This document shows, in pieces, positions 23,816-31,135 of a DNA stretch of 34,597 bases (position 1 is the first letter of the stretch; every line of letters begins with the position of its first letter). The stretch covers positions 1 to 34,597 of the forward strand of contig USDD01000017.1 of assembly GCA_900553265.1 (NCBI GenBank). Direction: 5' to 3'. The stretch is from an uncultured Eubacteriales bacterium (lineage in GTDB: Bacteria; Bacillota; Clostridia; Christensenellales; Aristaeellaceae). Below the pieces are notes generated by a model that was given only the letters and a program-made list of their open reading frames with translations, had not been told where the DNA came from and did not search any database. The position numbers and the translations under genes are program-made.

Positions 23816-24286
23816 ATGAAAAAGCTGAACGTGTTTTTGCTGATCGTCCTTCTGCTGATGATCGCCTTTGTCGTTTATTTCTTTGCCGGCGGCGCGCTGC
23901 GCGTCGAGTCGTCGGTCATCACCGCCCCGGCCGCGGAGCACGCCGAGGCCTTCGCGTCCATCCGGAGCGTGCTGTCCTCGAACGCCGCGCCCCAGCGCTT
24001 TGCCGACGCGCTGCCCGAGTCGGCGGAGGGACTTACGCTGGTGGATGTGACGCTGACGCTGAGCAATCCCGGCCTGTTCCCCGCCGAATGGCTGGATCTG
24101 ACCGTCTCCCCCGCCGACGGCGACGTGGCCGTCTACTCCCTCACCGGCGAGGGCGGCGACGTGCCCGGCCGGTCGACGGCCACCGTCAACCTCAAGCTCC
24201 TCACCGCCGCCGGCAGCGCGAGCCGGACGGTGACCATTCAGTACTACGTGTTCGGCCTGACGCGCACGGTGACGGTTCGCGTGTAA
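23816..24286 (+). CDS. Small membrane-anchored protein with LEA14/WHy-like domain
   Basis: 156 residues. An N-terminal membrane anchor (about 5-26, VFLLIVLLLMIAFVVYFF) is followed by an outer domain. Its second half (LVDVTLTLSNPGLFPAEWLDLTV and on) looks like the LEA14/WHy beta-sandwich, with the typical NP-G turn after alternating beta residues. The domain call is by pattern only. The ATG at 23816 follows GAGGTG. It is one of only two plus-strand genes here, with its own promoter, and it converges on the lamin-tail cluster across a shared terminator. Confidence 0.75.
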   Translation: MKKLNVFLLIVLLLMIAFVVYFFAGGALRVESSVITAPAAEHAEAFASIRSVLSSNAAPQRFADALPESAEGLTLVDVTLTLSNPGLFPAEWLDLTVSPADGDVAVYSLTGEGGDVPGRSTATVNLKLLTAAGSASRTVTIQYYVFGLTRTVTVRV

Positions 24287-24375
24287 TCTGTCCAATGGAA
24301 TCCGCAGGCGTTTCGTCTTGTCGTGCCTTTCGTAAAAAAACGCTATAAAAAACATCGCCCGCTTCCATGAAAATC

Positions 24376-24405
24376 GGCGCTTCGATCCGAACGGATCGAA
24401 GCGCC
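24376..24405. terminator. Bidirectional terminator between convergent genes
   Basis: GGCGCTTCGATCC pairs perfectly with GGATCGAAGCGCC around a GAAC loop (13 bp). TTCTTT follows on the plus strand and GATTTTC on the minus strand, so it can end both the small anchored protein transcript and the CotH cluster transcript. The rest of the 132-base gap holds only an A-run (24332-24338) of no clear use. Confidence 0.85.
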
Positions 24406-24418
24406 TTCTTTCCATATA

Positions 24419-25657
24419 TCATTGGTTCGCCGCACCGGGAGAGGGCGTGCCCTCGGCCCAGCTGCCGTCGGCCTGCTTGAGCCACGCGGTATTCTCGTGC
24501 AGCAGATCGTAGTCCACGCGGTCGGCAATCCGTCCCTGCGGGTCGGCCAGCACGGCGCACTCGCCCTCGGTTCGGAAGCCGAAGCTGGCATGCATCTCGG
24601 TTCCGTCTGACTTGTCCAGCCCTGAGGCGTAGACGATGCGATACTCGCCCGGCTGGAGCGCAAAGCCGTCGGGAATGCGCCACTTGGCCGGGCGCTCGGC
24701 GCTGTCGGACAGATACCATCCGCTCAGGTCGACGCTCTCGGAGGACGCGTTGTGCAGCTCCAGATAGTCGTGGAACCGGCCGTTGGCGTCCGGCGCGTAC
24801 TGCGTGTTGGAGGCCACGACTTCGGTAATCTCCACCGGGCAGTCCGTCCGCGGCTCGTGCAGCGCCTGATAGCTCTCCGCCGTGTTGCTCAGGCCCGGCG
24901 TGGGCTGATTACTGACCGCCCATTCCGACGCGCTCTGGCGGACGTAGGTCGTGTCCGGCGCGAGGGCCGGGAAATTCACCGAGTCAATGGCCGTGCCCGA
25001 CGGGCTGAACAGCATCAGCGTGCCGCCCTGAGAGGACAGCCGGAACGGCGCGTGGTACTCGCCGCCCGCGTCGCTGCGCAGCGTGCTGTCGGCAAAGACG
25101 ATCACCGCCTCGCCCGGCTCCAGCCGATGGCTGGGAAAGGTGAAGGTGTTGGTGGAATGCTCCGTCCGCGCCAGCACGTAGCCGCTCAGGTCGACGGCGT
25201 GGCCGCTGACGTTCATGACCTCGATCCAGTCGGGCGTTGCGCCGCCTGCGTCCATCAGCGTGCCCGAATTGGAGCTCATCAGCTCGTTCAGGCGCACCGG
25301 GCCGGTGCCGTGAATCTCGCTCACGGCGGTTGCCGCCGTCTGCTTCTGGCCGGTTTCCATGGGCATGCCATTGGGCCAGAGGCACTGCAGCACCACGCCC
25401 AGCGCGAGAATCGCCGCGCCGGCGATGATCCACCGGCCGAAGCCTCTGGGCAGCGTCCGCTTTCCCGCCGGCCGCATGGGCGGCCGCGCCGGAGCGGGTC
25501 TTCTCGCCGGAGCGGGCCGCGGGCCGCCCGACGGCGTGGGCCGACCGGCGTTTCCCCGGGGTGCTCCCGGACGCGGGCCGCCCGACGGCGCGGGCCGACG
25601 TGCGCCCTGGGGCGCATGGCCGCGATTGGGCGCGCCCGGGCGATTGTATTGCGTCAA
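24419..25657 (-). CDS. Membrane-anchored protein with two lamin-tail domains
   Basis: 412 residues. The first 72 residues are a Pro/Arg/Gly-rich cytoplasmic tail, then one membrane segment (about 75-94), then two lamin-tail (LTD) domains outside (about 118-260 and 273-410). LTD signs are LNELMSSNSGT, DWIEVMNVSGHAVDLSGYVL, and again ITEVVASN, DYLELHNASSESVDLSGWYLSD. These Ig-like folds bind surfaces or partners in exported bacterial proteins. The start is TTG at 25655-25657, 7 bases after AGGAGG. It is the last gene of the CotH-VTC-DUF4956 cluster and shares its lamin-tail type with the CotH protein. Confidence 0.85.
   Translation of the reverse strand: MTQYNRPGAPNRGHAPQGARRPAPSGGPRPGAPRGNAGRPTPSGGPRPAPARRPAPARPPMRPAGKRTLPRGFGRWIIAGAAILALGVVLQCLWPNGMPMETGQKQTAATAVSEIHGTGPVRLNELMSSNSGTLMDAGGATPDWIEVMNVSGHAVDLSGYVLARTEHSTNTFTFPSHRLEPGEAVIVFADSTLRSDAGGEYHAPFRLSSQGGTLMLFSPSGTAIDSVNFPALAPDTTYVRQSASEWAVSNQPTPGLSNTAESYQALHEPRTDCPVEITEVVASNTQYAPDANGRFHDYLELHNASSESVDLSGWYLSDSAERPAKWRIPDGFALQPGEYRIVYASGLDKSDGTEMHASFGFRTEGECAVLADPQGRIADRVDYDLLHENTAWLKQADGSWAEGTPSPGAANQ
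25519..25599. repeat. 27-base repeat in the Pro/Arg-rich tail
   Basis: Two copies of a 27-base unit (25519-25545 and 25573-25599), differing at one base, lie 27 bases apart inside the lamin-tail protein gene. They encode two RP-T/A-PSGGPRP blocks of the cytoplasmic tail. Repeat slippage here could change tail length. Confidence 0.75.
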
Positions 25658-25702
25658 TGGACTCCCTCCTCTTTGCTCAGAATGCCTTTATCGGAGGAAA
25701 TC

Positions 25703-26362
25703 TCAGGCGGTTTCGCCCTGATAGGAGACCAGCGTCGCGTCCTGCACGCCCGCGACGCTCTGCAGGCGGTTCAGCAGCGCGTCGGGCTTGTCCACGCGAA
25801 CCTCGTAGGTCATTTCCACGCCCGCGCTGGACACGGTCTTGCTCTTGAGCTTCTGCACGCGGATGGTGCCCACAATCTGGGACACGGTGCGCTCGGCCTC
25901 TTCGCCCGCGCGGACGACCAGCAGATAGCTGTTCAGGCCCCTGGTCTGGAAGTTCACCAGCAGCGTCAGGATGCCCGCGATCATCACCAGCGCCAGCACC
26001 GTCAGCAGGAACTGGCCCGCGCCCAGCAGGATACCGGTGGTCAGCGCCCAGAACATGTAGGCCGTGTCCAGCGGATCCTTCACGGCGGTGCGGAAGCGGA
26101 CGATGGACAGCGCGCCCACCATGCCCATGGACAGGGCGATGGAGTTGCGGATGCACAGCACCACCGGCGTGGTGATGACCGTCATCATCAGAAGCGACAG
26201 CGCGAAATTGCCCGAATACATCACGCCGCGATAGTTGCGGCGATAGACCATGGTGATGACATAACCGGCGCCCAGCGCGAAGAGCATGGACACGACGACC
26301 GTCAGGATGGACGAAAAGCCGATCGTCTGGGAACTGAAAACCTCGGAAAACGCATTGTTCAT
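25703..26362 (-). CDS. DUF4956-family membrane protein
   Basis: 219 residues. Four or so membrane segments fill the first 140 residues, with the family's conserved GALSIVRFRTAVKDP loop (about 82-96), followed by a soluble C-terminal domain (about 145-219). DUF4956 proteins have no established function but are often encoded beside VTC polyphosphate polymerases and CotH proteins, as here. The start ATG at 26360-26362 follows GAGGAGG at 8 bases; an earlier in-frame ATG lacks a site. It lies 23 bases after the VTC gene. Confidence 0.85.
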   Translation of the reverse strand: MNNAFSEVFSSQTIGFSSILTVVVSMLFALGAGYVITMVYRRNYRGVMYSGNFALSLLMMTVITTPVVLCIRNSIALSMGMVGALSIVRFRTAVKDPLDTAYMFWALTTGILLGAGQFLLTVLALVMIAGILTLLVNFQTRGLNSYLLVVRAGEEAERTVSQIVGTIRVQKLKSKTVSSAGVEMTYEVRVDKPDALLNRLQSVAGVQDATLVSYQGETA

Positions 26363-26385
26363 TGGAATTTCCTCCTCTTTTGTTC

Positions 26386-27093
26386 TCACTTGCCCAACGG
26401 TTCGAAGCGCCGGCAAAGGACGTATTTGGACACGGCGCTGCGCTCGGCATGGATGCCGTCCAGCAGGCCTATGATGTGGTCGGGCAGATAGCGGTCGAAC
26501 TTGACCTCCAGAATCTCCTCGGCGCCGTCGTGGGGACAGACAGTAGGCAGATCGGGATTGAAGAGATCGACGCTGGAAAGCCCCGACCGGAGCTTTAAGT
26601 CGAAGGTGATGCGGACGTTCTCCGCCGGATGCAGATAGGCCTCGCGCTCATAATCCACGATAACCCGCGGCCGCAGCAGCCGCGTGCGCATCTGCACATA
26701 CAGATCCTGCAAAAGAGCGTTGGACGAGCGATACAGCCCCCGGGGATCGCCGCTGACGATCTGGTCGCACAGCCGCCGGGTGATCTGCGTGGAGGATTTC
26801 TGAATCAGATCGCCCAGCTTGCGCTTGCGTTCGATGAAAATCTCCTGATCGGAATGGCGGTAGATGCGGATGCGGTACTTGTCGCGGTTGGAAACGCCGG
26901 CCTCCTTGTCGTAGTAGGCGCTGTCGTCGATATCGTCAAAGTACAGCGAGCGGATGACGTAGGGCCTGCCGCCGACGCAGTGGGAGTCCAGCGTCATCGC
27001 CGGGCGAAGGCGATTGCGCAGCGCCTCCACCTCGGCGGGATGGATGAAATACTTCAGCTCATGCCGCGCGGGCAGCTGATTTCTCTTTTGCAT
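26386..27093 (-). CDS. VTC-domain polyphosphate polymerase
   Basis: 235 residues, made of the VTC tunnel domain alone. The expected charged tunnel motifs are all present: RHELKYFI (10-17), RSLYFDD (48-54), KYRIRIY (72-78), FIERKRK (86-92), VDYEREAY (146-153), RITFDLKLR (161-169), EVKF (196-199) and SKYVLCR (222-228). In yeast Vtc4 this fold makes polyphosphate from ATP on the cytoplasmic face. No SPX or membrane part is present, so it probably works with the adjacent DUF4956 membrane protein. Its ribosome binding site GGAGGG overlaps the stop of the CotH gene 10 bases upstream. Confidence 0.9.
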   Translation of the reverse strand: MQKRNQLPARHELKYFIHPAEVEALRNRLRPAMTLDSHCVGGRPYVIRSLYFDDIDDSAYYDKEAGVSNRDKYRIRIYRHSDQEIFIERKRKLGDLIQKSSTQITRRLCDQIVSGDPRGLYRSSNALLQDLYVQMRTRLLRPRVIVDYEREAYLHPAENVRITFDLKLRSGLSSVDLFNPDLPTVCPHDGAEEILEVKFDRYLPDHIIGLLDGIHAERSAVSKYVLCRRFEPLGK

Positions 27094-27103
27094 GGTTCCC
27101 TCC

Positions 27104-30100
27104 TCACGAGCCTGCGCTCTGGATTTTGGCGATAGCGTCGCCGAAATAGTGCTGAAGCTGCTCGTCGGTCATGCTGATCTTCGAGCCGGAAACGCCCCTG
27201 CCGCTGAAGTACTGGATGATCTTGGTCGGGCGCTGCTGCGCGTACTGGATCATCACCTTCATGGCGGACTCGTAATTGCTGCGCGACTGGCCCCACTTGG
27301 CGAACTGATCGTCCAGCAGCGGATCGAGAATCTGATAGCGCTCCTGCATCCGCGCCAGCACGTTCTCGGTGGAGAAGGTCGTGGCCAGCTGCTGACCGAA
27401 ATAGGTCAGGAACTCGTCCCGGAACTGGGCGTTCTTCATGCAGGCCACGAACAGCGTGTTGTCCGTGCGCGAGCCGTTGCCCATGCCGCCGGGCGTGACC
27501 CAGCGGTTGATGGAGTTGGTGTCCGTGGTAAACGCCCAGTCGAGATCGAACAGCACCCAGCGCCAGCGGCCGTCGGCATTGGCGTTGCGATAGCGCTTGA
27601 CGTTCAGCGTGTCGGTATTGCCGGAGAAGATCTCCACGGCCATGTATTCGATGTAATTGCGCACGTCGATGGCGGAGCTGAGCTTCTCGTAGAAGTCGCT
27701 CGCCGTGGGATCGGTGCTCTTGACCCAGCTCAGCAGCGCCGCGAAGGTGTCGTTGGAGCCCTGCATGACGTTGGAATTGGCCTTGACGATGTCGATGTCG
27801 TCCTCCTGTCCCTCCCAGCCCTCGAACTGGCAGATGGACGCGTCGTTGATGCGCTCGCGGAGGTTGTACTGGCCCCAGTACTGGCCGTTTAGGTACATCA
27901 CGCAGACCTCGGACTCCTGATACATCACCGACGTGTCCTTGGCCAGCGCCGTCAGCACGGAATCGCGCATGCGCGTCTTGTCCGTGTCCTGACCCGAGGA
28001 GCGCAGCAGGAAGGACTGATACTCGGTGTAGTCCCGGTTGGAGAACAGCTTGACGGGGAACCGGTTGCCGCCGTACCTCGAGCGGGCGATGATCTTGAAC
28101 GCCTGCTGCTTCTCCGCACGGCTGTACTGTCCGTGCAGCTTGATGCCGCAGCCCTGAGACAGCAGGTTTTCGCCGTCGCCGCCGAAGATCTCCACGTGAC
28201 CCTCGCGCTCCCAGTCCATCCAGAAGTTCGCGCCCACGTTCATGGAGCCGTAGGGATACTGGGCCAGCGCGTTGGGCCCCTTGACCATGATGCCCTTCTC
28301 GTCGCTGACGAGGTTGTCCGGGTCGGAGACCACCGAGACAACATACACGCCGTTTCCATTATTCACGTCGTAGAGATAGCTCTGGCTGTCGATGAACGAG
28401 GGCAGCAGCCCGTCGCCGTAGACCCTCGTGCGCAGCACCGTCGTCTGGGAAATGGAGATCGGCCCGGTGTAGAGCGTCGCGCTCTCGTCGGGATCGGAGC
28501 AGTCGGTGGTGTAATAGACCCGCGCGCCCGCGGGAGCGCTCAGCGTCACCGTCAGCGCGTCGCCCGTCCGGAACATGCCGCCCTCGGTGGAGTACTCGGG
28601 CGCGGAAGCGCGGCCTGTGTAGGCCGTGGAGGTGTTCGCCGCCTGAGGCGTGGGCACGTCGAAATAATAGAAGCCCGAGCGCCCTTCCACGCGGCCGTAG
28701 GTCAGATCAGCATACTGCTCAGGCAGCCACGCGCGATCCACCAGCGTGCCGTCGGCGCGACTGAGCGTCACCGTGTAGCCGCCCTCCAGGCTCAGCCGGA
28801 AGTCGGCGCAGAGCTGGCCGGAAACCTGCTTGTCCGTCAGAAGCACGCCCAGATACTGACCCGGAGCGATGGTGGTTCCCGACGGGAACTGCCACTTGCG
28901 CGGCCGGCCGGCGCTGTCGGAAAGGCCCCAGCCGCTCAGATCGACGGCCTCGGTTCCGGCGTTGTACAGCTCGATCCAGTCCGTGCCCACAGTGGACGAG
29001 GACGCGGCGATCTCGCTGAGGATGACGTTGGCCGCGCTGTTCGCGCGCAGCGCCGCGTCGATGGCCACAGCGCCGCTGAAATCGTTGCTCTGTCCCGGCG
29101 TGGGCGAAAGGGCCTTCGTCCAGCCGCCGCCCTGCTTCGACCAGGACTGATCCTTCTCCAGCGCGGGCACGTCGGCCATGCTGGCCGTCTGGCCGTCGGC
29201 GCGGGTCAGAATCACCTGCGTGCTCTCGCCGGAGAGGCGGAAGGACGCGTGCAGCTCCGACGCGTCGCCGGACGTGCCGGAGCAATAGACGATCAGATAG
29301 CCGCCCGCGGGAATGGTCGCGTCGGGGAAAGTCCATTTGCCGCGCTTCTGCGCGTCGTCGGACAGCGACCAGCCGCTCAGGCTGACGGGCGCATTCGACG
29401 CGTTGTGCAGCTCCACCCAGTCGTGGGCTCGGCCCTGCGCGTCGGGACAGTAGGTGACGTTGCGCGTCATGACCTCGGTGATCTCCACCTCGCCCGCGGC
29501 CGCCTCGTCCTGCGCCGCCAGCGCCGTGACCGCCTCCCGCTCGGCGATGCGGTTCGCCTCGCCCGGCGTGGGCGTCCGAGTCATCTGCCATTCGTCCATC
29601 GCGTCGCGGCAATAGGCCTCGTCGCGGCCCAGTTCCGGCGTGACCACGCGATCCACGCGCTGACCGGAGGCGTCCAGCAGCGTCACCGCCGCGCCCGAGG
29701 CCGCCAGCGAAAACCGCGCGTGCAGCTCGCCGCCCACGCTCCGACCGCCGTCGCAGTAAACCACCAGATAACCGCCGGCGGGAATCACCGCGTCACTGGA
29801 AAAGCAATAGAGCTTCTTCGGCTCGCTCTCTGGCATCAGCGACCAGCCGGACAGGGATACGGCCTTCTCGCCCGCGTTGTGCAGCTCAATCCAGTCCGGC
29901 CAGCTGCCGTCGCTCAGCGAAAGGGTCGAGGCGTTGGACGTCATGACCTCGTTGATGCGCACGCCGTCCTGAGGCGCGAAGGTCTGCGCCGCGTCGAACG
30001 AATCCGAGCCTCCCGACGCAAGGGCCGTCAGCCCCAGCGCACACAGCAACAGGAGGATCAGGACGCACCACAGCGCAAAGCCGCCGTTCGTCCGCGCCTC

Positions 30101-30127
30101 TCTTCTTTTTTGTATTCTTTTTCCCAC
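27104..30127 (-). CDS. CotH-kinase family protein with three lamin-tail domains
   Basis: 1007 residues, membrane-anchored near the N-terminus (about 18-38), rest outside. Three lamin-tail domains follow (about 55-190, 213-348, 368-497; each with a DW-E-NA--V-LSGW-LSD core), then a chitobiase C-terminal-type domain (about 515-585, VYYTTDCSDPDESATLYTGP). The CotH kinase-like domain (about 655-970) has FLLRSSGQD, MRDSVLTALAK, YLNGQYWGQYNLRERIN and VLFDLDWAF, the last carrying the putative metal-binding aspartates. CotH in Bacillus phosphorylates spore coat proteins. The start is GTG at 30125-30127, after a GGGGG site. It heads the cluster with VTC, DUF4956 and the second lamin-tail protein; no spore coat genes are near. 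Confidence 0.92.
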   Translation of the reverse strand: MGKRIQKRREARTNGGFALWCVLILLLLCALGLTALASGGSDSFDAAQTFAPQDGVRINEVMTSNASTLSLSDGSWPDWIELHNAGEKAVSLSGWSLMPESEPKKLYCFSSDAVIPAGGYLVVYCDGGRSVGGELHARFSLAASGAAVTLLDASGQRVDRVVTPELGRDEAYCRDAMDEWQMTRTPTPGEANRIAEREAVTALAAQDEAAAGEVEITEVMTRNVTYCPDAQGRAHDWVELHNASNAPVSLSGWSLSDDAQKRGKWTFPDATIPAGGYLIVYCSGTSGDASELHASFRLSGESTQVILTRADGQTASMADVPALEKDQSWSKQGGGWTKALSPTPGQSNDFSGAVAIDAALRANSAANVILSEIAASSSTVGTDWIELYNAGTEAVDLSGWGLSDSAGRPRKWQFPSGTTIAPGQYLGVLLTDKQVSGQLCADFRLSLEGGYTVTLSRADGTLVDRAWLPEQYADLTYGRVEGRSGFYYFDVPTPQAANTSTAYTGRASAPEYSTEGGMFRTGDALTVTLSAPAGARVYYTTDCSDPDESATLYTGPISISQTTVLRTRVYGDGLLPSFIDSQSYLYDVNNGNGVYVVSVVSDPDNLVSDEKGIMVKGPNALAQYPYGSMNVGANFWMDWEREGHVEIFGGDGENLLSQGCGIKLHGQYSRAEKQQAFKIIARSRYGGNRFPVKLFSNRDYTEYQSFLLRSSGQDTDKTRMRDSVLTALAKDTSVMYQESEVCVMYLNGQYWGQYNLRERINDASICQFEGWEGQEDDIDIVKANSNVMQGSNDTFAALLSWVKSTDPTASDFYEKLSSAIDVRNYIEYMAVEIFSGNTDTLNVKRYRNANADGRWRWVLFDLDWAFTTDTNSINRWVTPGGMGNGSRTDNTLFVACMKNAQFRDEFLTYFGQQLATTFSTENVLARMQERYQILDPLLDDQFAKWGQSRSNYESAMKVMIQYAQQRPTKIIQYFSGRGVSGSKISMTDEQLQHYFGDAIAKIQSAGS

Positions 30128-30159
30128 GATAGGCCCCCGTTGAAACAGAATTCACTGTG

Positions 30160-30187
30160 AGTATATGATTCTATGATACACTGAAAA
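30160..30187 (-). promoter_or_regulatory. Candidate promoter of the CotH cluster
   Basis: Minus strand: -35 TTTTCA (30182-30187, 4 of 6), 16-base spacer, -10 TATACT (30160-30165, 5 of 6), in an AT-rich 101-base gap between tetR and the CotH gene. Read-through from tetR is also possible, since I see no terminator between them. Confidence 0.4.
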
Positions 30188-30228
30188 GGCTGAAAAAAGA
30201 TGTCGAACTTCCTCTATTTCCCCGAAAA

Positions 30229-30825
30229 TTATGTAAATTTTTCGCAACAAACCGCTTTTCGCGCGGAAAGGCCGCTCATCGGGCACGGACGATTCAGTTC
30301 GCCCGTCATCATGCCGTACAGCCGGGAGACCAGCTCCTCCCGGTTCAGCGGCAGATCGCCCAGCGTCCACATGAGAATGACGCTGCCCGCGCCGCAGGTC
30401 AGATAGCGGCAGCCCGCCGCCGCAAAGAGAGGATCGGCTGTCCAGCCGCTGAGCACGCGCCGGAAATCGTCCTTCCAGAGCTCCATGATCTCCGCCATGG
30501 ACAGCGACAGCTCGTCGTTCTCCACCAGCAGCTTCAGCAGCTTTCGATACTCCCACAGAACGCCGCAGATCTGCCGGATGCAGTCAGGCAAATCCCCGGA
30601 CAGCTCGACTCTGCGAAGGCGAATTTCGTCGATCATGTCGTTCTTCAGACTGGCCAGCAGCTCGCGCGTGCCGTTGAAATAGCTGTAAAACGTGCTGCGG
30701 TTCACGCTCGCCCGGTCGCAGATCTCCTTTACGGAAATGTCCTCCAGGTGCTTGTCGTTCAGAATCTCCAGCAGACTGTCCTGCAAGAGCCTGCGCGTGT
30801 GCCATACCCGACGATCGACCTTCAT
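30229..30825 (-). CDS. TetR/AcrR-family regulator
   Basis: 198 residues. The N-terminal DNA-binding domain is clear: TRRLLQDSLLEILNDKHLEDISVKEICDRASVNRSTFYSYF, with the recognition helix about 39-47. The C-terminal ligand and dimer domain resembles that of DhaS-like regulators (WEYRKLLKLLVEN). ATG at 30823-30825 follows GGAGG. Its promoter has a perfect palindrome just downstream, consistent with self-repression. It lies 101 bases upstream of the CotH gene on the same strand, so it may control that cluster. Confidence 0.93.
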   Translation of the reverse strand: MKVDRRVWHTRRLLQDSLLEILNDKHLEDISVKEICDRASVNRSTFYSYFNGTRELLASLKNDMIDEIRLRRVELSGDLPDCIRQICGVLWEYRKLLKLLVENDELSLSMAEIMELWKDDFRRVLSGWTADPLFAAAGCRYLTCGAGSVILMWTLGDLPLNREELVSRLYGMMTGELNRPCPMSGLSARKAVCCEKFT

Positions 30826-30865
30826 GCTCTTCCTCCGTCATCAATTGCCGTTATGCCTCAAAAAA

Positions 30866-30877
30866 CCGAACGTTCGG
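30866..30877. promoter_or_regulatory. Palindromic operator at the tetR promoter
   Basis: CCGAACGTTCGG is a perfect 12 bp palindrome lying 4 bases after the tetR -10 element, at the expected transcript start. That position fits an operator bound by TetR itself. Confidence 0.65.
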
Positions 30878-30881
30878 GCTT

Positions 30882-30910
30882 ATTTTACCATCAGCGTCAG
30901 TTTTGTTCAA
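30882..30910 (-). promoter_or_regulatory. tetR promoter
   Basis: Minus strand: -35 TTGAAC (30905-30910, 4 of 6), 17-base spacer, -10 TAAAAT (30882-30887, 5 of 6). The leader to the tetR ATG is about 50 bases and includes the palindrome. Confidence 0.75.
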
Positions 30911-30962
30911 GCATTTTCAGTCATGTAATCAATGATTTTAACGGTATTTTTATAGTTAGAAG

Positions 30963-31082
30963 CATAAAGCAGAGGGGCAGACCCTCTTTCGAGAATCTGC
31001 CCCCTGCTCTATACCACTGAAAAGAGCGCCGCCTTCCGGGTATTTTTGCGATTTCCTCCATCCATTGCGGCGGGGAAATCTG
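30963..31082 (-). ncRNA. Candidate small RNA or attenuated leader upstream of tetR
   Basis: A promoter just after the beta-helix gene stop would start a transcript near 31082 that runs into a strong hairpin ending at 30969. The RNA would be about 115 bases and shows no convincing gene: a frame inside it runs straight through the hairpin. It could be a small RNA, or a second tetR leader with an attenuator. The ends are estimates from promoter and hairpin positions. Confidence 0.35.
30969..31007 (-). terminator. Strong hairpin between the beta-helix gene and tetR
   Basis: On the minus strand GCAGGGGGCAGA pairs with TCTGCCCCTCTGC (one bulge), capped by CTC-GAAA-GAG, and is followed by TTTATGC. 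The stem is strong but the T-run is short. It could end the beta-helix gene transcript, the candidate small RNA, or both. Confidence 0.65.
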
Positions 31083-31088
31083 TCCGTC

Positions 31089-31117
31089 AGTATAGCGCAT
31101 TCCTGCCGTCGGTTCAA
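31089..31117 (-). promoter_or_regulatory. Promoter of the candidate small RNA
   Basis: Minus strand: -35 TTGAAC (31112-31117), 17-base spacer, -10 TATACT (31089-31094, 5 of 6). It lies 19 bases after the stop of the beta-helix gene and has no gene directly after it. Confidence 0.6.
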
Positions 31118-31135
31118 TGAAAACGCGCGCCCGCG

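Noticed and set aside
30969..31030. tRNA-like stretch (D-arm-like CAGTGGTATAGAGCA followed by a hairpin)
   Set aside because: No T-arm with TTC, no acceptor stem pairing and no anticodon arm of the right size; it is better read as part of a leader with a terminator-like hairpin.
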